Below are positions 1 to 9,032 of a stretch of 64,000 nt of DNA, in pieces. Source of the stretch: Neisseria sp. KEM232 (GTDB taxonomy: Bacteria > Pseudomonadota > Gammaproteobacteria > Burkholderiales > Neisseriaceae); NCBI RefSeq assembly GCF_002237445.1, contig NZ_CP022527.1, forward strand, positions 248,001-312,000. The letters run 5' to 3'. A model generated the notes under the pieces. It was given only the letters and a program-made list of their open reading frames with translations. It searched no databases and was not told the DNA's origin. The position numbers and the translations under genes are program-made. Each line of letters begins with the position of its first letter. Position 1 is the first letter of the stretch.

Positions 1-2
1 GG

Positions 3-191
3 AAAAATTCGCGCCTGCAAGGAAAAAAGCGCAGCAAGATTGAATATCTTGCGAGCATTTTTGACGCGGCAGGCGTGGATTTTTACCAAAAATACCGCCG
101 CAAGGCTGATTGTCAACGCGCCCCAGGGGCTGTTGGCAATTGGTATTGCCAACAGCCCCTAATCGTTTATGGCATAATGCCGCGTTTTTAA
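3..191 (+). CDS. 3' end of an unrecognised gene, partial
   Basis: An open frame enters from the left edge and closes with TAA at 189-191. The first 36 codons read like genuine protein: basic, then a stretch ending FYQKYRRKAD. The last ~27 codons run through a perfect inverted repeat at 125-160 and look less protein-like, so the original stop may have been lost when that repeat arrived. I do not recognise the family. It lies just upstream of metG on the same strand. The other two plus-strand frames are either closed early or give less plausible residues. Only the tail is visible, so the call rests on reading-frame quality alone. Confidence 0.4.
   Translation, partial: KNSRLQGKKRSKIEYLASIFDAAGVDFYQKYRRKADCQRAPGAVGNWYCQQPLIVYGIMPRF
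125..160. repeat. Perfect 16-bp inverted repeat with 4-nt loop
   Basis: AGGGGCTGTTGGCAAT at 125-140 and its exact complement at 145-160 are separated by TGGT. The hairpin would be very stable, but no T-tract follows on either strand, so it is not a textbook intrinsic terminator. It may be a terminator-like structure ahead of metG or the remains of a small palindromic repeat. Confidence 0.8.
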
Positions 192-210
192 CACAGCTTA
201 ACCACCTGCC

Positions 211-2280
211 ATGACACGCAAAATCCTCGTTACCTCCGCCCTGCCCTATGCCAACGGCAGCATCCACCTCGGCCACATGGTCGAGCACATCCAAACCGAC
301 ATCTGGGTGCGCTTCCAAAAACTGCGCGGCCACGACTGCCGCTACTGCTGCGCCGACGACACCCACGGCACGCCGGTAATGCTGGCGGCGCAAAAACTGG
401 GCGTGCAGCCCGAAGACATGATTGCGCGCGTGCGCGAAGAGCATCTGGCCGACTTTACCGGCTTTCTCATCGGCTACGACAACTACTACTCCACCCACTC
501 ACCTGAAAACAAAGAGCTTTCCGAAAAAATCTACCTCGCTCTGAAAGCCAACGGCAAAATCGAAAGCCGCACCATCGAGCAGCTTTTCGACCCCGAAAAA
601 CAAATGTTCCTGCCCGACCGCTTCGTCAAAGGCGAATGCCCCAAATGCCACGCCGCCGACCAATACGGCGACAACTGCGAAGTGTGCGGCACCACTTATT
701 CCCCCACCGAACTCATCAAACCCTACTCCGCCGTATCGGGCGCAACGCCGGTACTCAAAGAATCCGAACACTTTTTCTTCAAACTCGGCGAGTGCGCCGA
801 TTATTTGAAACAATGGACATCGGGCAGTACCACCCTTTCAGACGGCCGCGTGCAGCCGCATTTGCAGCCCGAAGCCTTAAATAAAATGAACGAATGGCTG
901 GGCAAAGACGGCGAAACCGCGCTTTCCGACTGGGACATCTCGCGCGACGCGCCCTATTTCGGCTTTGAAATCCCCGGCGCGCCGGGCAAATATTTTTATG
1001 TGTGGCTCGATGCGCCCGTAGGCTATATGGCTTCGTTTAAAAACCTGTGCAGCCGCATCGGCATTGAGTTTGACGACTATTTCCGCGCCGACTCCGACAC
1101 CGAGATGTACCACTTTATCGGCAAAGACATCCTGTATTTCCACGCCCTTTTCTGGCCGGCGATGCTGCATTTCTCCGGCCACCGCGCCCCCACAGGCGTA
1201 TTCGCCCACGGCTTTTTAACCGTGGACGGCCAAAAAATGTCCAAATCACGCGGCACGTTTATCACCGCCAAATCCTATTTGGAACAAAAACTAAACCCCG
1301 AATGGATGCGCTACTACATCGCCGCCAAGCTCAACAGCAAAATCGAAGACATCGACTTAAACCTGCAAGACTTCATCTCGCGCGTCAACAGCGATTTGGT
1401 CGGCAAATACGTCAACATCGCCGCCCGCGCATCCGGTTTCATCACCAAACGTTTTGAAGGCCGTCTGGAAGACGTATCGGGCAGCGAGCTGCTGGCCAAA
1501 CTCGCCGCCGAGAGCGAAACCATCGCCGCCGCCTACGAAGAGCGCGAATACGCCCGCGCCCTGCGCGACATCATGGCGCTGGCCGACGCGGTAAACGAAT
1601 ACACCGACGCCAACAAGCCGTGGGAACTGGCCAAGCAGGAAGGCCAGGAAGCGCGCCTGCATGAAGTGTGCAGCGAGCTGATTAACGCCTTTGCTGTGTT
1701 GAGCGTGTATCTCGCGCCCGTGTTACCGCGTGTTGCCGAACAGGCCGCCGCGTTTTTGAACATTCCCGCACTTTCATGGAACATGGCCGCGCAAACCCTG
1801 CCCGCAGGCCACGCCATCAACAAATACGAACATTTAATGCAACGAGTGGAGCAAACCCAAGTGGACAACTTAATCGAAGCCAACAAACAAAGCATTCAGG
1901 CTGCCGCCGCGCCCGCCGAAGCCGAGAGCCAATACGAAAAAGTCGCCGAACAGGCATCGTTTGACGACTTTGTCAAAATCGACATGCGCGTGGCCAAAGT
2001 CATCAACTGCGAAGCCGTAGAAGGCAGCACCAAGCTTTTGAAATTCGACCTTGATTTCGGCTTTGAAAAACGCGTTATCTTCTCCGGCATCGCCGCCAGC
2101 TACCCGAATCCGAGCGAACTCAACGGCCGCATGGTGATTGCCGTAGCCAACTTCGCCCCGCGCAAAATGGCCAAATTCGGCGTATCCGAAGGCATGATTC
2201 TCTCCGCCGCCACCGCCGACGGAAAATTGAAACTCTTGGACGTGGACGCAGGCGCACAGCCGGGGGATAAAGTGGGTTAA
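211..2280 (+). CDS. metG: Methionyl-tRNA synthetase
   Basis: Class I aminoacyl-tRNA synthetase that charges tRNA-Met in the cytoplasm. The 689-aa product has the HIGH-type signature as HLGH at residues 19-22, the KMSKS loop at 342-346, and a zinc knuckle with paired cysteines at C143/C146 and C156/C159, as in the E. coli-type MetG1 group. From about residue 584 a C-terminal EMAPII/Trbp-like tRNA-binding domain begins ([14 protein letters not shown]), which mediates dimerisation in this family. Length matches the family (about 680). The ATG at 211 is the only start giving the N-terminal Rossmann strand. The gene stands alone and is followed by a DUS hairpin terminator. Confidence 0.97.
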   Translation: MTRKILVTSALPYANGSIHLGHMVEHIQTDIWVRFQKLRGHDCRYCCADDTHGTPVMLAAQKLGVQPEDMIARVREEHLADFTGFLIGYDNYYSTHSPENKELSEKIYLALKANGKIESRTIEQLFDPEKQMFLPDRFVKGECPKCHAADQYGDNCEVCGTTYSPTELIKPYSAVSGATPVLKESEHFFFKLGECADYLKQWTSGSTTLSDGRVQPHLQPEALNKMNEWLGKDGETALSDWDISRDAPYFGFEIPGAPGKYFYVWLDAPVGYMASFKNLCSRIGIEFDDYFRADSDTEMYHFIGKDILYFHALFWPAMLHFSGHRAPTGVFAHGFLTVDGQKMSKSRGTFITAKSYLEQKLNPEWMRYYIAAKLNSKIEDIDLNLQDFISRVNSDLVGKYVNIAARASGFITKRFEGRLEDVSGSELLAKLAAESETIAAAYEEREYARALRDIMALADAVNEYTDANKPWELAKQEGQEARLHEVCSELINAFAVLSVYLAPVLPRVAEQAAAFLNIPALSWNMAAQTLPAGHAINKYEHLMQRVEQTQVDNLIEANKQSIQAAAAPAEAESQYEKVAEQASFDDFVKIDMRVAKVINCEAVEGSTKLLKFDLDFGFEKRVIFSGIAASYPNPSELNGRMVIAVANFAPRKMAKFGVSEGMILSAATADGKLKLLDVDAGAQPGDKVG

Positions 2281-2298
2281 ACCGCCGCTTTTCATACC

Positions 2299-2340
2299 AA
2301 AGGCCGTCTGAAACCTCAAACAGGGTTTCAGACGGCCTTT
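2299..2340 (+). terminator. DUS inverted pair ending metG
   Basis: A 17-bp perfect stem made of two opposed AG-DUS (2299-2315 and 2324-2340), ending in TTT, placed 18 nt after the metG stop. Because hisE converges from the right it may act in both directions. Confidence 0.75.
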
Positions 2341-2388
2341 GCTTGCCAAACAGATTCGGGCTTTACCGAAAATGAGCTTTCAGACGGC

Positions 2389-2709
2389 CTATTGCTGCCG
2401 CGCCGCCTTTTCCGCCAGTCCCGACAAACCCTGCCGCCGCGCCAACTCGTTTACCACGTCTTCCGCCCGCAGGCCGTGCGCCGAAAGCAGTACCATGCAG
2501 TGAAACCACAAATCGGCCGTTTCGTAAACCAAATGCGCCTTGTCGCCGTCTTTCGCCGCCATCAGCACCTCGCCCGCCTCTTCGATCACTTTTTTCAAAA
2601 TCTTGTCGCCGCCCTTGTGAAAAAGCTGCGCCACATAAGAGCTTTCCGGGTCTGCACCCTTGCGCGAGTCGATAACGTTTTGGATTTCGTCGAGAATACC
2701 GCTGTTCAT
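2389..2709 (-). CDS. hisE: Phosphoribosyl-ATP pyrophosphatase
   Basis: Second step of histidine synthesis: hydrolyses phosphoribosyl-ATP to phosphoribosyl-AMP and pyrophosphate. The 106-aa product is an all-alpha MazG-like NTP pyrophosphatase; the metal-binding EEAGE helix ([16 protein letters not shown], about residues 41-56) and the E-x-x-D on the next helix (YETADLWFH) are both visible. Start taken at the ATG at 2709 ([10 protein letters not shown]), which matches family length; the frame is open further upstream but without homology. It lies downstream of hisI on the same strand, separated by 80 bp holding a DUS hairpin, so the two are separate proteins here rather than the fused HisIE of enterobacteria. 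Confidence 0.96.
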   Translation of the reverse strand: MNSGILDEIQNVIDSRKGADPESSYVAQLFHKGGDKILKKVIEEAGEVLMAAKDGDKAHLVYETADLWFHCMVLLSAHGLRAEDVVNELARRQGLSGLAEKAARQQ

Positions 2710-2740
2710 TGTTTCTGCTCCTGTTTGGAAAACCGGTTTG

Positions 2741-2779
2741 AGGCCGTCTGAAAGCCATATTTCAGTTTTCAGACGGCCT
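2741..2779. repeat. DUS inverted pair between hisI and hisE
   Basis: Opposed AG-DUS at 2741-2753 and 2767-2779 fill the 80-bp gap. As a hairpin in the hisI-hisE transcript it could act as a partial terminator; that role is inferred. Confidence 0.75.
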
Positions 2780-2789
2780 TTTGTCTGAT

Positions 2790-3191
2790 TTAGCGACGGT
2801 CTGCGCCGCCGTAGATTTCCGCTTCGTCTTTGATAACCGCATCCGCCGTCTGCCAGACGCCGTCGCGCCATACTTTGTAAAAGCAGCTCTCCCGCCCCGT
2901 GTGGCATGCGATGCCGCCGTTTTGCTCGATCCGCATCACCACAGCATCGCCGTCGCAATCGAGCCGCAGCTCGTGCACCTTCTGCGTGTGGCCGGAAGAT
3001 TCGCCCTTCATCCACTGCTTTTGCCGCGAACGGCTGTAATAATGCGCGTAGCCCGTGGCCGCAGTCTGCGCCAGCGCCTCGGCGTTCATCCACGCCACCA
3101 TCAGCACCCTCCCGCTCTGCCAGTCCTGCGCCACCGCGCACACCAGCCCGTCCGCACCGAATTTCACGCCCTGCAATACTGCTTCGTCCAT
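2790..3191 (-). CDS. hisI: Phosphoribosyl-AMP cyclohydrolase
   Basis: Third step of histidine synthesis: opens the adenine ring of phosphoribosyl-AMP. The 133-aa product carries the family signatures [10 protein letters not shown], the metal-binding acidic run [14 protein letters not shown], and the zinc cysteines (C in LRLDCDGD, then [12 protein letters not shown]). Length is normal for the stand-alone enzyme. ATG at 3191 is preceded by an AAGGAAAAG-type ribosome site on the minus strand. Probably cotranscribed with hisE. It diverges from waaF; the intervening gap holds a dRS3-like palindrome and a DUS pair. Confidence 0.96.
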   Translation of the reverse strand: MDEAVLQGVKFGADGLVCAVAQDWQSGRVLMVAWMNAEALAQTAATGYAHYYSRSRQKQWMKGESSGHTQKVHELRLDCDGDAVVMRIEQNGGIACHTGRESCFYKVWRDGVWQTADAVIKDEAEIYGGADRR

Positions 3192-3241
3192 CTGCTTTTC
3201 CTTTTATCAAACCCAAACCGCCCGAACGTTTCAGAAACATC

Positions 3242-3261
3242 ATTCCCGCATAGGCGGGAAC
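3242..3261. repeat. dRS3-like palindrome, copy 1
   Basis: ATTCCCGC / GCGGGAAC arms around a 4-nt centre, close to the neisserial dRS3 pattern ATTCCC-N8-GGGAAT. The left flank TTTCAGAAACATC resembles the flanks of the other copies in this window. Confidence 0.65.
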
Positions 3262-3328
3262 GGCCTTTCGGGTCAACCGGCTGTCACATCCGAGCCCGCA
3301 CATTATGCCAACAATGGCCGCAGGCAAA

Positions 3329-3377
3329 AAGGCCGTCTGAAAACGAAACTTCAGCCCCAAGCGTTTTCAGACGGCCT
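3329..3377. repeat. DUS inverted pair upstream of waaF
   Basis: Opposed AG-DUS (from 3331 and to 3377) between divergent genes hisI and waaF, so not an obvious terminator for either. The spacer CGAAACTTCA is a weak match to the DUS-linked motif described in the findings. Confidence 0.7.
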
Positions 3378-3423
3378 CCAATCCATATTAAAATAAAGCC
3401 AAACCACAAACCGCCCGCAAACC

Positions 3424-4452
3424 ATGTCCAAAAAAATCCTCATCATTTCCCCCAGCTGGATAGGCGACTGCGTCATGACCCAGCCGCTCTACCGCCGCCT
3501 GCACCAGCTTCATCCCGGCTGCACCATCGACGTGTTCGCGCCCAAATGGTCAATGGCCGTATTCGAGCGTATGCCCGAAATAAACGAAATCATCGAAAAC
3601 CCCTTCGGCCACGGCGCGTTGCAGCTCAAAAAACGCTGGCGGCTCGGCCGCGAACTCGGACGGCGCGGCTACGACCAAGTCATCGTATTGCCCGGTTCGC
3701 TCAAATCCGCCGTCATCGCGCTGGCCACCGGCATCAGGCAGCGCACGGGCTATGTGGGAGAATCGCGTTATTTTCTCCTAAACGACATCCGCAAACTCGA
3801 CAAAGCCGCCCTACCCCTGATGGTCGACCGCTACACCGCCCTCGCCCACCCTACCCAAGCCGACTTCAACGGCCATTCCGACAACCCGCGTTTTGCCATC
3901 GACCCCGCAAGCCGCCAAGCCGCCCTCGCCGCGCACGGCCTTAACACGGGTAAACCCGTTATCGCCTTCTGCCCCGGCGCGGAATACGGCCCGGCCAAAC
4001 GCTGGCCTGCGCGCCATTTCGCCGAACTCGGCCGCCGTTATCTCGCGCAGGGTTGGCAGGTTTGGCTGTTCGGCTCGCAAAAAGACTTCCCCATCGCCGA
4101 AGAAATCAACGCCCTTTCAGACGGCCTCTGCACCAATCTTTGCGGCAAAACCAGTCTCTCCGAAGCCATCGACCTGCTCTCCTGCGCCGACACCGTAATC
4201 TGCAACGACAGCGGCCTGATGCACCTGGCCGCCGCGCTCGACAGAAAACTTGTCGCCGCCTACGGCTCGTCCAGCCCCGACCACACGCCGCCCCTAAGCC
4301 CGAAAGCCAAAATCGTCAGCCTGAACCTCGACTGCTCGCCCTGTTTCAAACGCGAATGCCCGCTGGGGCACACCGACTGTCTGAACAAACTCACGCCCGA
4401 TATGGTGCGAAACGCAGCCGAAGAATTGGCGGAAGAAAACAAGGCCGTCTGA
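3424..4452 (+). CDS. waaF: ADP-heptose:LOS heptosyltransferase II
   Basis: Glycosyltransferase family 9 enzyme that adds the second heptose to the inner core of lipooligosaccharide at the cytoplasmic face of the inner membrane. The 342-aa protein has the N-terminal SPSWIGDCVMTQPLYRRL signature, the FCPGAEYGPAKRWP nucleotide-sugar segment at mid-length, and the SLSEAIDLLSCADTVICNDSGLMHLAAAL donor-binding motif. Length matches WaaF (about 340). A DUS lies within the gene, read as LSDGL, and the gene ends with AAG GCC GTC TGA, so a second DUS supplies the last codons and the stop. Waa-F fits better than WaaC because of the SWIGD start, though the two are related. Confidence 0.92.
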   Translation: MSKKILIISPSWIGDCVMTQPLYRRLHQLHPGCTIDVFAPKWSMAVFERMPEINEIIENPFGHGALQLKKRWRLGRELGRRGYDQVIVLPGSLKSAVIALATGIRQRTGYVGESRYFLLNDIRKLDKAALPLMVDRYTALAHPTQADFNGHSDNPRFAIDPASRQAALAAHGLNTGKPVIAFCPGAEYGPAKRWPARHFAELGRRYLAQGWQVWLFGSQKDFPIAEEINALSDGLCTNLCGKTSLSEAIDLLSCADTVICNDSGLMHLAAALDRKLVAAYGSSSPDHTPPLSPKAKIVSLNLDCSPCFKRECPLGHTDCLNKLTPDMVRNAAEELAEENKAV

Positions 4453-4487
4453 ACGGACTTCTTGAAAACAATATAGACCATGCAGCA

Positions 4488-4577
4488 AAAGGCCGTCTGA
4501 AAGCATATCTTCCGCCCGAACACTTAGGAAACCGCTTGTTAACTTCGTTGGAACTTCACTTTCAGACGGCCTTTTTA
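4488..4577 (+). terminator. Long DUS inverted pair after waaF
   Basis: AG-DUS at about 4491 and its inverse at 4559-4573, the latter running into CCTTTTTAT. The spacer (4531-4560, minus strand) contains one copy of the DUS-linked core motif (GTTCCAACGAAGTTAAC). The rest of the gap to hisC (4578-4891) is AT-rich leader with a TATAAT at 4801-4806 but no convincing -35. Confidence 0.6.
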
Positions 4578-4891
4578 TGCCCATATGCCATATTTTTAAA
4601 ACATGCCGCGCTAAAAACCATACACAGCGGCAAAATATCCCACAAAACAAAAGAAGCATTTCTTTTACTCTTTTTCATTCCCCGTTCCGAAAACGGCATC
4701 TTTTCCGAAAAAATCATCACTTCCACATCCGATTTCTGCCGTAAACAATCAAAAACAAACCCCATCATGCATTTTGCCGGGACGCCGTGCTTAAAAACGG
4801 TATAATGCGGCAAAAATTCCAACAGTTTCCGCCCAAGCCGATATGCAAAACAGAGCGGAACACATAACAAACCAGCACAACGGAGCAAATA

Positions 4892-5959
4892 ATGACCCCC
4901 ACCAGCCATCTGGTTCGCGACGAAATCCGCGCCATGTCGGCCTATGCCGTCGCCGCCGTGCCCGAAGACTGCATCAAGCTCGACGCCATGGAGCTGCCCT
5001 GCCGTTTTCCCGACGACATGATGCGGGAGCTGGCGCAAGAGCTGGCGCAGGCGCAGATCAACCGCTATCCCGCGCCCGACGCCTGCGGGGTACCCGAACT
5101 GCTGCGCGACACCTTCGCCATTCCCGATGCGGCGCAGATTGCCTTGGGCAACGGCTCGGACGAACTGATCCAACTCCTGCCGCTGCTTTTGGCCAAACCG
5201 GGCGCGAAAATGCTGGCACTCGAACCAAGTTTTGTCATGTACCGCCACAACGCGGCGCTGGCGGGCATGGAATACGTCGGCGTGCCGCTGAACGGTGATT
5301 TCACGCTCAACCTGCCCGCCGTGCTGGCCGCGCTGGAAACCCACCGCCCCGCCCTGGTTTTTCTCGCCTATCCGAACAACCCGACGGGCGTGCGTTTTGC
5401 GCGGGAAGAAGTACAGGCGGTTATCGACGCCGCGCCGGGCGTGGTGGTGGTTGACGAAGCATACGGCGCGTTCAGCGGCGACAGTTTCCTGCCGCAGGCG
5501 GGCGGCGAGGAAAAGCTGGTAGTGCTGCGCACGCTGAGCAAAATCGGTTTTGCCGGGCTGCGGCTGGGCTATGCCTGCGGCCATCCGTCGCTGATGGGCG
5601 AGCTGGCGAAAATCGTGCCGCCCTACAATATGAACCGCCTGAGCCTGACCGCCGCCGCTTTCGCCCTGCGCCGCTACGGCTGGGTGGCTAAGCAGATAGT
5701 GTCTTTAAAAGAAGAACGCGCGCGCCTGAGCGAAGCACTCGCCCGCCTGCCGCAGGTGCGCGTTTTCCCCAGCGAAGCCAACTTCGTCACCGCGCGCGTG
5801 CCCGATGCGGCGGCGGTATACGAAGCGCTGAAAGCGCACAATATTTTGATTAAAAAGCTGCACGGCTCGCATCCGCTGCTCGAACAGTGCCTGAGATTCA
5901 CCGTCGGTTCGCCCGAGCAGAACCGTCAGGTTTCCAACGTTTTGCAAACACTTTTTTGA
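4892..5959 (+). CDS. hisC: Histidinol-phosphate aminotransferase
   Basis: PLP-dependent fold-type I transferase that converts imidazole-acetol phosphate to histidinol phosphate. The 355-aa product shows [10 protein letters not shown] (cofactor phosphate region), [20 protein letters not shown] (Asp that pairs with the PLP nitrogen) and [16 protein letters not shown] with the Schiff-base lysine in TLSK. Length is standard. ATG at 4892 follows a CGGAGC ribosome site. hisB starts 16 bp after the stop, so the two are likely cotranscribed. The 440-bp region upstream probably holds the operon promoter. Confidence 0.96.
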   Translation: MTPTSHLVRDEIRAMSAYAVAAVPEDCIKLDAMELPCRFPDDMMRELAQELAQAQINRYPAPDACGVPELLRDTFAIPDAAQIALGNGSDELIQLLPLLLAKPGAKMLALEPSFVMYRHNAALAGMEYVGVPLNGDFTLNLPAVLAALETHRPALVFLAYPNNPTGVRFAREEVQAVIDAAPGVVVVDEAYGAFSGDSFLPQAGGEEKLVVLRTLSKIGFAGLRLGYACGHPSLMGELAKIVPPYNMNRLSLTAAAFALRRYGWVAKQIVSLKEERARLSEALARLPQVRVFPSEANFVTARVPDAAAVYEALKAHNILIKKLHGSHPLLEQCLRFTVGSPEQNRQVSNVLQTLF

Positions 5960-5975
5960 TTTGAAAGGTCAAACC

Positions 5976-6896
5976 ATGGATAAAAAAACCATCCGCACCG
6001 AAAACTTCCTGCGCCTCGTCGAAGAAGCGGGCAGCGTGTCCAAACTCGCCCGCGCCGCAGGCTATGCCAAACCCGCCTCGCTGCACCAGCTGCGCGCCCG
6101 CCTGAACAAAGAAGGCGAAAACGGACGCGGCATCTCCCACGTGCTCGCCGCCAAGCTGGAAAAAAGCATGGGCAAACCCAAAGGCTGGATGGACAGACGC
6201 CATCCCGAGAAAAAAGCAAAAGACACCACCTCGCAGGAAGCCGTTCAGACGGCCTTGGCCGAACAGACCGTGCAGGCCGCGCCCTTTGCCGCCCGCGAAG
6301 GCGACCGCGTCGTCACCGTCACCCGCAACACCAGCGAAACCCAAATCACCCTCACCCTGAACCTCGACGGCACAGGCAAAGGCCTCTTCGATACCGGCGT
6401 GCCCTTCCTCGAACACATGCTCGACCAAATCGCCCGCCACGGCATGATCGATCTCGACATCACCTGCAAAGGCGACACCCACATCGACGACCACCACACC
6501 GTCGAAGACATCGGCATCACCCTCGGCCAGGCGCTGAAACAGGCGCTGGGCGACAAAACCGGCATCCGCCGCTACGGCCATGCCTACGTCCCGCTCGACG
6601 AAGCATTGAGCCGCGTCGTCCTCGACCTCTCCGGCCGCCCCGGCCTCGTGTACAACGTCGATTTCGTCCGCGCCCTCATCGGCCGCTTTGATGTCGACCT
6701 GTTTGAAGAATTCTTCCACGGCCTCGTCAACCACAGCATGATGACCCTGCACATCGACAACCTCAGCGGCAACAACGCCCACCACCAGGCCGAAACCCTG
6801 TTCAAAGCCTTCGGCCGCGCCCTGCGCATGGCGGTGGAGTTTGACGAACGCATGGCCGGGAAAATGCCTTCCACAAAAGGCACGCTCACCGATTAG
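5976..6896 (+). CDS. hisB: Imidazoleglycerol-phosphate dehydratase with N-terminal HTH domain
   Basis: Dehydrates imidazoleglycerol phosphate to imidazole-acetol phosphate. The catalytic domain fills about residues 110-306, with the metal-binding [10 protein letters not shown] motif near residue 170 and NNAHHQAE near 268-272. Ahead of it is an extra ~105-residue region not found in most HisB proteins. Its first ~65 residues ([17 protein letters not shown]... [25 protein letters not shown]) look like the helix-turn-helix of a phage CI/Cro-type repressor. A DUS in the linker encodes VQTAL. From memory other Neisseria HisB proteins are also about 305 aa with a similar extension. Start chosen at ATG 5976, with GAAAGG 8 nt upstream; a TTG at 5961 is in frame but less likely. 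Confidence 0.95.
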   Translation: MDKKTIRTENFLRLVEEAGSVSKLARAAGYAKPASLHQLRARLNKEGENGRGISHVLAAKLEKSMGKPKGWMDRRHPEKKAKDTTSQEAVQTALAEQTVQAAPFAAREGDRVVTVTRNTSETQITLTLNLDGTGKGLFDTGVPFLEHMLDQIARHGMIDLDITCKGDTHIDDHHTVEDIGITLGQALKQALGDKTGIRRYGHAYVPLDEALSRVVLDLSGRPGLVYNVDFVRALIGRFDVDLFEEFFHGLVNHSMMTLHIDNLSGNNAHHQAETLFKAFGRALRMAVEFDERMAGKMPSTKGTLTD

Positions 6897-6917
6897 GCTT
6901 ATTTAAAACACCGTCCC

Positions 6918-6950
6918 AACCGCCTGACCCGTCCTCCGGAGCAGGCGGTT
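6918..6950 (+). terminator. Stem-loop after hisB
   Basis: AACCGCCTG (6918-6926) pairs with CAGGCGGTT (6942-6950), 21 nt after the hisB stop; it is followed only by a short T run. It is not a DUS hairpin. Likely a weak terminator or mRNA end-stabilising stem before hisH. Confidence 0.5.
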
Positions 6951-7078
6951 TGTCCGCCGGTTCAAACCTTATTCCGTTTTTTCAGACGGCCTCCAACCCG
7001 CATCCGCACACCCGTTCAGGCCGTCTGAAAACACAACGTTTCGTTTCAAAGATACAAAAAACACAAAGGACACCAGCC

Positions 7079-7723
7079 ATGAAAATAGCCGTCGTCGATT
7101 ACGGCATGGGCAACCTCCATTCCGTTGCCGGCTCCGTGCGCGAAGCCGCCCGCATCAGCGGCGCAAACGTGCAAATCCTGCTCACCGGCCGGGCCGAAGA
7201 AGTGGCCGCCGCCGACAAAATCATCTTCCCCGGCCAGGGCGCGATGCCCGACTGCATGGCCGCCCTGCAACAGAGCGGCTTGGGTGAAGCCCTGTCCGAC
7301 GCCCTGAAAAACAAACCCTTCTTCGGCATCTGCGTCGGCGCGCAGCTGCTGTTCGAGCGCAGCGAAGAAGGCGACACACCCGGCCTGGGCTGGTTTGCCG
7401 GCACCGTCGAGCGCTTTTCAGACGGCCTCACAGACGCGGCGGGAGGCCGTCTGAAAATACCGCACATGGGCTGGAACACCGTGCACCAGACGCAGCCGCA
7501 TCCCCTGTTCGCAGGCATCCCGCAGGATACGCATTTCTATTTCGTCCACAGCTACCGCTTCGCCCCCGCCGATCCGTCGGTCGTCCTCGCCACCAGCAGC
7601 TATCCCGACCCCTTCCCCTGCATCGTCGGTCGCGACAACGTGTTCGCCACCCAGTTCCACACCGAAAAAAGCCACAACGCCGGCCTCACCCTGCTGAGTA
7701 ATTTTTTACACTGGAATGGATAA
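7079..7723 (+). CDS. hisH: Imidazole glycerol phosphate synthase, glutaminase subunit
   Basis: Class I glutamine amidotransferase that releases ammonia for HisF. In the 214-aa product the nucleophile Cys sits in FGICVGAQLLF, and the His-Glu pair is in ATQFHTEKSHNAG near the C-terminus; VVDYGMGNLHSV is the N-terminal signature. ATG 7079 has AAAGGA 8 nt upstream; an earlier in-frame start would add DUS-derived residues (GRLKT) and is rejected. Two opposed DUS lie inside the coding region at about 7417-7455, encoding FSDGL and GRLKI on either side of a short TDAAG loop. This is an insertion relative to typical HisH, just before the conserved PHMGWN. Confidence 0.95.
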   Translation: MKIAVVDYGMGNLHSVAGSVREAARISGANVQILLTGRAEEVAAADKIIFPGQGAMPDCMAALQQSGLGEALSDALKNKPFFGICVGAQLLFERSEEGDTPGLGWFAGTVERFSDGLTDAAGGRLKIPHMGWNTVHQTQPHPLFAGIPQDTHFYFVHSYRFAPADPSVVLATSSYPDPFPCIVGRDNVFATQFHTEKSHNAGLTLLSNFLHWNG

Positions 7724-7853
7724 TTTGTGTAAAATGCGCTTTACATGCAGCCGCCATACCCCGCGTTTTGAGGACAAAGGCCGTCTGAAAGCGCAATCCC
7801 AACGAAATTAAAAAGCGTTGTGCCGCGCTTTGCCACCCAATAAAGGAAAAACC

Positions 7854-8600
7854 ATGCTGCTCGTTCCCGCCATCGATTTGAAAGACGGAAGCTGCGTGCG
7901 CCTGCGCCGCGGCCTGATGGAAGAAGCCACCGTATTTTCCGATGATCCCGCGCACACCGCGCGGCACTGGCTGCAACAGGGCGCGCGCAGGCTGCATCTT
8001 GTCGATTTGAACGGCGCATTCGCGGGCGAACCGAAAAACTTCCCCGCCATCAAAGAAATCCTGGCGGCTGTGGCGGCGGACATTCCCGTCCAACTCGGCG
8101 GCGGCATCCGCGATCTGGCCACCATCGAAAAATACCTCGCCCTCGGCCTGAACGACGTCATCATCGGCACGGCGGCGGCGAAAAACCCCGATTTCGTGCG
8201 CGAAGCCTGCAAAGAATTTCCCGGCCGCATCATCGTCGGCCTCGACGCCAAAGACGGCAATGTCGCCGTTGACGGCTGGGCAACGCTCACCGGCCTCGAC
8301 GCCGCCGAACTGGGCAGGCGCTTTGCCGGCGACGGCATCAACTCCGTCATCTACACCGACATCGGCCGCGACGGCATGATGAGCGGCATCAACATCGAAG
8401 CCACCGTCCGCCTGGCCGAAGCCATAGGCATCCCTGTTACCGCATCGGGCGGACTCACCGGCTTGGACGACATCCGCGCCCTGTGCGCCGCAGAAAGCAG
8501 GGGCGTCACCGCCGCCATTACCGGCCGCGCCATTTACGAAGGCAGCATCGATTTCGCCCAAGCGCAAAAGCTGGCAGACGAGCTGTCGCAAACCGTTTGA
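7854..8600 (+). CDS. hisA: ProFAR isomerase (1-(5-phosphoribosyl)-5-[(5-phosphoribosylamino)methylideneamino]imidazole-4-carboxamide isomerase)
   Basis: TIM-barrel enzyme doing the Amadori rearrangement that feeds HisHF. The 248-aa product begins [17 protein letters not shown] with the first catalytic Asp in AIDLKDG, has the QLGGGIRD phosphate site, and the second catalytic Asp in [12 protein letters not shown]. The late phosphate site is [11 protein letters not shown]. Start is ATG 7854 with AAAGGA upstream, which fits family length; the in-frame extension to 7818 reads non-homologous residues. The 130-bp gap after hisH carries one copy of the DUS-linked core motif at 7776-7815. Confidence 0.96.
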   Translation: MLLVPAIDLKDGSCVRLRRGLMEEATVFSDDPAHTARHWLQQGARRLHLVDLNGAFAGEPKNFPAIKEILAAVAADIPVQLGGGIRDLATIEKYLALGLNDVIIGTAAAKNPDFVREACKEFPGRIIVGLDAKDGNVAVDGWATLTGLDAAELGRRFAGDGINSVIYTDIGRDGMMSGINIEATVRLAEAIGIPVTASGGLTGLDDIRALCAAESRGVTAAITGRAIYEGSIDFAQAQKLADELSQTV

Positions 8601-8655
8601 CACACCGCGCCCGCAGCAGGCGCACACCGACAACACAAAATAAAAGGGATTAAAA

Positions 8656-8979
8656 ATGTTAGAAGCATTCGTTTTAGGATTTTGGATGATCTGGTCGGCC
8701 GACCGCGACATTTACGCGCTGTCGGAAAGCCTCGGCTTTATGATTATCGCCGTCATCATCCGCGGCTTCATGTCCATGACCCTGCCGGCGATGGACGGCA
8801 TATGGGTGGCGGAAATCGGCGTGCAGTGGATATACGTCGCACTGGTGCTCACCGCCGTCAACCGCCTGTCCAACAGCTTTGCCTCCACCCTCGCCATTTC
8901 CGTTATCGGCTCGCTCGGCTTTTACTGGCTCTCCCAGCCCGAACACATGAAAAGCATCCTGTCCCCCTTCGTTTCCTAA
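8656..8979 (+). CDS. Small membrane protein in the his cluster, unknown function
   Basis: A 107-aa protein with three or four predicted membrane-spanning stretches: residues 1-15, about 24-45 ([18 protein letters not shown]), 53-70 ([17 protein letters not shown]) and 76-92 ([17 protein letters not shown]). It has no signal peptide and no catalytic motif I can identify. It has its own AAAAGGGA ribosome site and lies between hisA and hisF, with an intrinsic terminator directly after its stop. I do not recognise the family. A role in histidine metabolism is not implied by the sequence; only the location suggests one. Confidence 0.75.
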   Translation: MLEAFVLGFWMIWSADRDIYALSESLGFMIIAVIIRGFMSMTLPAMDGIWVAEIGVQWIYVALVLTAVNRLSNSFASTLAISVIGSLGFYWLSQPEHMKSILSPFVS

Positions 8980-8983
8980 CCCT

Positions 8984-9016
8984 CAGGCCGCCCCCCGACG
9001 GACGGCCTGTTTTTTT
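8984..9016 (+). terminator. Intrinsic terminator before hisF
   Basis: CAGGCCG (8984-8990) pairs with CGGCCTG (9003-9009) and is followed at once by seven Ts (9010-9016). It is not a DUS. hisF begins 17 nt later. Confidence 0.75.
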
Positions 9017-9032
9017 CGCAAGGAAGCACAGC

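Noticed and set aside
2710..3360. Extension of the hisE frame to give a 323-aa protein
   Set aside because: The added part overlaps hisI in another frame and reads as low-complexity Arg/Ala-rich sequence.
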